DNA of 64,000 nucleotides from Tetracladium setigerum (taxonomy: Eukaryota > Ascomycota > Leotiomycetes > Helotiales), in NCBI GenBank assembly GCA_031472005.1, contig PZJY01000010.1, positions 2,294,001-2,358,000 on the forward strand, in the 5' to 3' direction. Made by a program: the position numbers and the translations under genes. Of this stretch, positions 57,980 through 64,000 are shown piece by piece. Under the pieces are notes generated by a model. That model saw only the letters and a program-made list of their open reading frames with translations. It was not told where the DNA came from and did not search any database. Every line of letters begins with the position of its first letter. The first letter of the stretch is position 1.

Positions 57980-59751
57980 CGTCGCGAGCGGATGATGGAT
58001 GGATCAATGATGACATGCGCTTGCTTGGGGCAATAACGTGCGCGGACTTGCTGGAGTGTTGCAAACGATCTCGTTTTCGTTCTCGTTCGCCGCTATCTCG
58101 TCCTTTTTCCCAGCTTCCGCTTCGTCTCTCTGTTCATGGTGGTTTTGTTTTGTTTTCCTCCGTCGGTTGGCGGTCCTTGTTTCTTATCGTATATTCCTGT
58201 TTTCGCTCCTCAGTACCTACCTACCACAGCTACAACTACAGCAATTCCCTAATATTCTACTCTGCTCCTACTTCGGAGCAGCCTCGGGGATGTATGGGGT
58301 AGTCAGGTAGTAAGTTAGGTAGTGGCTAGGTACCTAGTCGGTTGGTTGTTGTTATCTGGGGTATTTCGCTCTCGGTTGTCGGCGATATTTCTGGTCTGGC
58401 ACTGGCACTGGCTCTGGCGATCAAGTGATCATCGCACTGTTCTGGTCTGTTTTGTTCTGCTACCTTTCTCACCCACGCAACATCAAGATCAAAAGCAAAA
58501 GCGAAAGGAAAAGCAAAAGCTCCAAATTCCGGTTCTAATTCCAATCCCGATAATCCCAATTCTTGTACAGTAGCCGCGTGGGATTCCTCGGTGCGCCGTG
58601 GGCAAGTGGAGTATTCTTCGTCTCTCGCTCGAGAGAGAGCTCCAGTCATCTCAGGGTCTGCGATCTGGGAGATAGCGAGCGGCCTGATAAGGGCCCTTCA
58701 GCGAATCACAGCATTTGCGTTTCAGTGGATGAAAGGCCGGAAGGCGCGTAGCGTGGAGGGGGGAAAGGACGGTAAGAGCGTGAAATGAGGTGTTGGCATG
58801 GACTAGAGACGAATAGAGGGACAATGCCCGAGAAAGATGTGTCACGGGGCGTCCTGTTCATTTCTACTCGCTCTGCACTGTTCTAGAGGCTCCTTCAGAT
58901 AGCAGGAAAGTGAAGCTATCGTGAGATTGATTTTGTGGACACACACACAACACTCATCTCCTGCTCACCGCCGTATCTTTTTCATGCACGGAAAAATAAC
59001 GACATGATTGCATTCCCGCTGGGTGCGGTACGGTACGGTACAGTACAGTACATAATGATGTACAGTAGGGTACTTCATACCTAGAAGAAGAGGGTTGAAG
59101 CAGCCATCTCGCACACCCAGAAAGGCAGGTGGGAAAGCTGGTAAGCTTTTTCTGGGATCGGGAAACATGGAGATCACCCATGATGCATGCGAGTGAAAGA
59201 TGTGATTATTGCGGCTATATTCAATTGTGTTTCATGGTATATCTCCATTCAATCCTCAATTCCCATGCTCGCAGTCCACCCCCAATCAATAAAATCAACT
59301 CTATCCATTTCGCTAAAGCTCAGAAGATATCTCTGGTAAATGTAACGCCAACGGAAGCACAATCCAAGGGGGATTGTTGGGATATTATGTTCTCTTTCCT
59401 AAGCCCTTCTTCAATCCATGAAACTCCTTCCCCAAAGATTGACCGTTTGATCCAATTCCTGTCTTTTAACTCCCAGTTTCGCAGTTTTTTTTCTTTCCAA
59501 CCCGTTTTCTGAAAAAATTGCGCCGAATTACAACCCCATAATGCTCAAAAAAAAGACTCCCGGGTAATAGAAGTTGGATATCTAAGGTGGAAAATGCAAA
59601 TGACAAGCGCGACGTAATCTTTTATACAATATTCCTCCAGAGGATATAGGTCGTTGAAGCGAAAGAGCCCCTGAAAAGAAAGGGAAGCCCGTGAAAATCA
59701 TGGTCATACCGGCTACTCGAGGGAGTGAGATCATCACTTGATGATGCCGTA
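57980..59751. promoter_or_regulatory. Long leader/promoter of the Zn2Cys6 gene and MFS 3' flank
   Basis: 1.77 kb without a supported gene. Plus strand 58060-58260 is C/T-rich. Simple runs: gtagtcaggtagtaagttag near 58297, and alternating ggtacggtacggtac / cagtacagtac at 59026-59052, which can form short hairpins. Many small open frames reflect composition only. Confidence 0.5.
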
Positions 59752-61726
59752 TCATTCTATCGTGTGTTGTACAGGCTCCGACGTCTCCTGGGCTGTGTCG
59801 AGTGCACAGTCCTCCAGAGGTTGTTCGGGAAGCGCGGGTTCAGGGTCGTCCTTTTCATCGTTGTCCATTCGTCCTCCTTTGTCAGTCATGCTCAAGCTGA
59901 TAATGGCACCTGCGACTGCAATCACGGCGCTGCACCACCAGGCGAGACCAGAGTATCCCAACCGTAGACCAGCTGAGAATAGAATGCCAGAAACGGTAGG
60001 TCCAAATGCGCGAGAAAGACTGGCGGTAGAGGCTGCAACGCCGTTGATGGTGCCGAGCATCAGGAGGGACGGAGCTGAATTGGTGAGAAGAATGGCATTG
60101 GATGGATAGGCCATGGTTGCAAAGGTGCATTTCCAAATGACCAAAGCGTACACGCCCACCATTTTCCATGCCGGTGGCAGGAGAACCAGGTAGGGCGTGG
60201 TAACGTAGAGCAGAGGGTAGGAGATTGCGAGGAATCGAAATAGTCCTAGAGCTCCCAATCTGCGAACAATAAAGGGGAAGAGAAACAGGGTCGCAACCAT
60301 GGAGTATACGCCCTGGATCGAGAGAATAACACCGATTTGCTTGGTGGTTAGTCCGTACGAGCCTACGAACTTGAATGGCAGGTGATTCGGTTCAGAATCC
60401 TGCGGTTTCTCCGTGCTGAGAAGTGTTGGAAGCATGGAATCAAAAGTCATGGTATGGCTAGGCTAAAGTCAGTCGAACGGCATGAAACGAAAGATTGGGG
60501 AGCACTCACTAAGCCAGAATTCCATAGCCGATGATGTTTCGAACGACCTGCCTTGTGAATGCCTTCGTAGCTGCTGGCTTCGTTTTCTTTGGGCGGAAGT
60601 CGTTGAGATCCAATGGTTCCAGACTTTCCACAACTGTGGTCGAGGAAAGAGTTGGTGAGGTTTCGGCCGTGAGATATCCAGGCAATTGCGCTTCCTCGCT
60701 CAGCAGGGGAATAGATTCGTCCTCGTCGTCCAAACCTGCAGCCTTTTCCGAACTCGACTGTTTTAACTCGGCGCATCGTGTGAATTTACTGAGAATCCAT
60801 TTTCCCGCCTCCAGTCCTGGATCTCGGCGAAATTTCTTCTCCTCGTGCGTCTCCTCGAGAAACAGAATGCCGACCACAACACCGCATAGTACAATGATGG
60901 TGCACACCAAGTTCGGTAGGAGGTATGGAAAGCGCTCCCAGATGCTGCCCTTTACGAAAATGTTGCCATAGTTCTCCACTGGTTTTGCCAAAGCCCCTCC
61001 GAGAGCTGGGCCCATGATTGATCTGCGCGCAATTGTGTCAGTATTTTGTGGTGTAACATGACACTCCCGAATGTGACGTACCCAAGACACCACACGAACG
61101 GCATGATGGTGTATGCGCGAGCTTTTCAATCTTTTAGCTAATCCTTTGACCAAAGACGGGGCAAATCCACTTACGCTGGTGCTCCTTCACCGTCACCATT
61201 TCAGCAACTGTGGTTTGCAGAACTCCAATATTTCTGTTGGCCCGATGTGTTAGAAGATTGTTCAATAGTTCCATGACAGCTCCTCGCCTTACCCATTGAG
61301 AAGTCCTCCTAGAGCCCGTGCCAACAAGGCAACGGGCAAGTTGGGCGCGAAGCCAAATATCAACATGCTCAAGGCCGTTCCGAATAGGCCTGTGAGGAGA
61401 ACGGGCTTCCGGCCAATCTTGTCGCTCAATCTTCCCCATGCCACGCCGGAGGAGAACTCGGCGAATGCAAAGGCTGATGTCACCATGCCAGCGTAGACAG
61501 ATATCTGGGAGAGATCGCTGGTGACCTTGAAGTCCTTGACCATGAAGTAGACGTAAGGGAAGATGGACATAAAGGCAATTGGTTCGCATATCCGGCAGAG
61601 TGCTTTCAGAGGTCAGTCAGATCCCGAAAGCATCTTCTAGATTCGGACACATACCAGGATTGTCATTTGTCGCGTTGGGAATGGTGGGAGGCGCTTCCGC
61701 GAACCCTCATGCTGGATGCTCGACAT
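59752..61726 (-). CDS. MFS transporter (DHA1/ZIFL-like)
   Basis: Exons 61651-61726, 61293-61602, 61175-61233, 61082-61121, 60510-61022 and 59752-60457 give 567 residues, twelve hydrophobic spans. The first reads LCRICEPIAFMSIFPYVYFM; the MFS signature WGRLSDKIGRKPVLLTGLFG lies between spans 2 and 3; EHQPRAYTIMPFVWCLGSIM with GPALGG marks span 5. A ~110-residue charged loop (DDEDESIPLLSEEA...) separates the halves; the second half has GSYGLTTKQIGVILSIQGVY and AYPSNAILLTNSAP. The acidic C-terminus is cytosolic. It is similar to plant ZIFL and fungal YCR023C-like carriers; the substrate is unknown. The first intron has a poor GTGTCC donor; a canonical GTATGT five bases earlier would break the frame. 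Confidence 0.82.
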
Positions 61727-64000
61727 GGTGAAGTTGAAGTTAAGAGCTCCTCTCTCACACGCACAAACCCAGGATTCTGCAGGTTTCGCAAACGGTTCTC
61801 AGTGAATTCGAGTTGTATATGGAGAAAAGCTGGGAACCTAGGTTTTATGAAACGGTCTGAGCAACTGTGTTCTTGGGGTTGGGGACCATGAAAGAGTTTA
61901 TGGTGAGTTGATTGCTGTTGTGTCCGCAGGATGTGATAGTCATAGGACGAAAGGGGGAACAGGTGCAGCCGGTTGAGAGGTGATTCAATGGTGCAGGTTC
62001 AGGGTATATTGAATGATCTGAGGCTTGCTTTCTTGCTTGTGATGTGATTGTGAGATGTTGTACCAAAGCTTGCTTTGCGAGGAGGGAAGCAGGAAGGAGG
62101 TTCGACGAGGGCTTTCGGGATGGAAGGGAGGGAGGGGAATGGATGTGCATTTAAAGCTTCCAGGTAATGGACCGCCGGAAATCTTAATGTCGCAAGGGCG
62201 GGTGGGTTCCTATGATTATGAGCCATCTTGAATACAGTATAAATGGCGGTGACGAGGCCATGGTTGAACTCTGAGCGTTCGATGGGGCGTTTGGACGTTA
62301 ATCTTGCTCAACCGGGGTGGGCAAGGAAGGGGAGGAAAGAGGAATATTCTACGGTATCCCGTAACACCAGCTGCAACTCCTCAGCTGAAAGCCAATCGAG
62401 GAAGTTCCCGAGAGCCAGCCAGGGCACAAGCATGGGAGCAGAAAGGGCCAATATGTTGCTCGGCCGCTGGCTTTGGAGTGGACCACCGTAGCTTCTCACT
62501 TTTTTTGTGTTCCTTGACTACTACCTACTACACCTACTTCGTACTACTCTACATACTACTCTCTCCCCTCGTCGCCCGGCAGATATCCGTGTCCCGGTCG
62601 TGCATGGATAGCCAGGGGGGCAAGATCCTGGTGCTATGGAAGCGAACACATGGCAGCCCCTGTCTACTCCTGGGATTTCAAGTTTGGGACGTTTAGGGTG
62701 GTATTGAAGAAGTGGAACGAATAGGCCGGTGCGCATGGACCCGTTCTCTCGAGGAGGAGGAGGAGGCGGCGGCGGCGGCAGCGGTGTGGACTGTGGAGGA
62801 GTGGGAGAGAGAGGGAAGGAGAGGGAATAATGTTGATCTTTTGCCAACAAACCTGGAGGGATGACTTGGTTGTGCAGCGGTGATAGGGACGTCGTGATGG
62901 CAAGTGTGGTGTGACGGCATTAAACACATACACAGCCAAGTCGCATTGGACAGCAAGAAAAGATATATACAGCGCGCCCTGTTGATAGTCATGCTGTTCT
63001 ATCAATAGCCGTTGTTGGTTTCAGCAGTAGCCGAGCTCCCAAGGAGGAGACTCAAGAGAGTTCTGTTTATTACGACTGCAAAATGACTGCGGAAGAAATA
63101 CGGTGAAAGAAGTACTCGCTTGTCCAGCGATGATGACACAATGATATTCGATGAGTCTCTATCAATGGCCTCGACTCTAGGTCACGATGGCATCAAAGCT
63201 GCAAGGCGTGGGGTGGTAATCAATCAATTCATCGATCAATCACAAAGCTGTCATTTCAGAAGCCAAAAAAAAATAAAGAACCAAAGTCAATCTGGGGGAG
63301 AGTACGAAATCTGGCCAACGCTGTCCGGATGGAAGTCTATTATGATCACTTCTCAACTGCCTGCCTGCCTGCCTGCCTGCTTCAGTTCCTGGCGGCGTCA
63401 ATAATCGGCGTTCTTTTCCCGTCTGGCCATTCATTGTTGATACTATATTTTTGTATTTCATTTTCAGACAGCGCATTATTAACGCTTCGTCAAGGAAGTC
63501 TTGGTGCTTCTTCTTCCTCTTCATCTCCCCTGGGCGGCTCTCACTAGGCCAGGGGCAGATGAACCAATAGCTTCCCCGTGATGACGCTAATGTTTGTCAT
63601 ATTATATTGAAACGAAATTTCTGCCCGTCTCACATTGATCTGGGAGTTTGGGTTCCTCGGTGAAAAGCAGCGATGGGATGATCTCAGCCTAGCGAGGATG
63701 GCCCTGCAAAATGTGCGCCGGGTCCAAAGGCGTGGGTAGCCTCCTAAATAATGGCCCTAAATTTGCTGCACTGTGCTGGGACGCTGGATCGAGGTGAGGT
63801 CAAGTGACCCATTCTTCTACTCTCTCATTCGCCGGGGACGATTAACCTCGGGGGGAGTTCAGCGGAGACTAGGGGCTGGAGGCAAACGGGGAAGAGAAAA
63901 ATGGAAGCCGTTGGTGGTTTGGGTGGTTCAGCTGGCGATTGCTTCTATGGAGTTTCGCCTGATCCGAGTCCCGGTCGCATTTTTTTCCTCTGTTTGGCAT
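61727..64000. other. Gene-poor right end of window
   Basis: No gene supported in 2.3 kb; contains the MFS promoter. A (ctgc)n microsatellite runs at 63357-63382 with about six units. A Gly/Ala-type gga-ggc run lies at 62753-62790. The upstream gene's control region may extend here. Open frames at 62304-62696 and 62664-63005 look compositional. Confidence 0.45.

Noticed and set aside
61645..61660. Canonical GTATGT donor for the first MFS intron
   Set aside because: Using it with the only acceptor breaks the frame into LCRICEPI; the poorer GTGTCC donor five bases on keeps it. A lost base is an alternative.
63357..63382. Possible CRISPR or structured repeat at the (ctgc)n run
   Set aside because: A simple tetranucleotide microsatellite with no spacers; CRISPR arrays are not expected in fungal nuclear DNA.

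Overview
This is nuclear DNA of a filamentous ascomycete, probably a pezizomycotine mould; the mix of genes would fit Leotiomycetes, but I cannot fix the class from this window alone. The reasons are many short introns (mostly 45-75 bases) with GTRNGT-type donors and CTRAC-like branch sites, two Zn(II)2Cys6 regulators, a PTH11-like rhodopsin-fold membrane protein, a CE3-CBM1 secreted esterase, and repeats with C-to-T (CpA to TpA) decay typical of repeat-induced point mutation (RIP). About fifteen genes look intact and are separated by gene-poor stretches. All exon joins given here were worked out by hand from reading frame, phase and splice motifs. Left part (1-18.5 kb): a Zn2Cys6 regulator cut by the window edge, whose C-terminus is an unusual Pro-Gly-Trp repeat tail; an EthD-type protein; an F-box-like hypothetical; a bZIP/DUF3425 regulator; the vacuolar amino-acid exporter Atg22; the SAGA subunit Spt3; a BLI-3-like flavin-fold protein; and an F-box protein. 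Middle (18.5-42 kb): a decayed stretch with a tRNA-Asp gene beside a partial duplicate of itself; two small unrecognised ORFs; a secreted CE3 esterase with a cellulose-binding module; and a 2,141-residue secreted mosaic protein on the minus strand. That protein has duplicated N-terminal exons, a Ser/Thr-rich stalk, about 27 Cys-rich EGF-like modules in two homogenised arrays, and two copies of an unrecognised ~180-residue domain. From 33 to 42 kb lies a graveyard. A GT32 (OCH1-like) glycosyltransferase pseudogene is split by a 337-bp hAT-type element with an 8-bp target duplication. A GMA12/MNN10-like glycosyltransferase pseudogene is split by a 1.46-kb RIP-mutated DDE transposon and ends against an RNase H fragment of a non-LTR retroelement. 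There is also a palindromic miniature element and one of two copies of a 61-bp dispersed repeat. Right part (42-64 kb): a 1,232-residue C2H2 zinc-finger plus protein-kinase fusion; the peroxisomal receptor Pex7; an AlkB-type dioxygenase with CUE-like and GRF zinc-finger modules; a PTH11-like membrane protein; a second Zn2Cys6 regulator with an apparent one-base frameshift; and an MFS transporter. Several genes sit as divergent pairs (atg22/spt3, bli-3/F-box, pex7/AlkB) that share intergenic promoters. Apart from the two decayed glycosyltransferases next to each other, there is no obvious pathway cluster.
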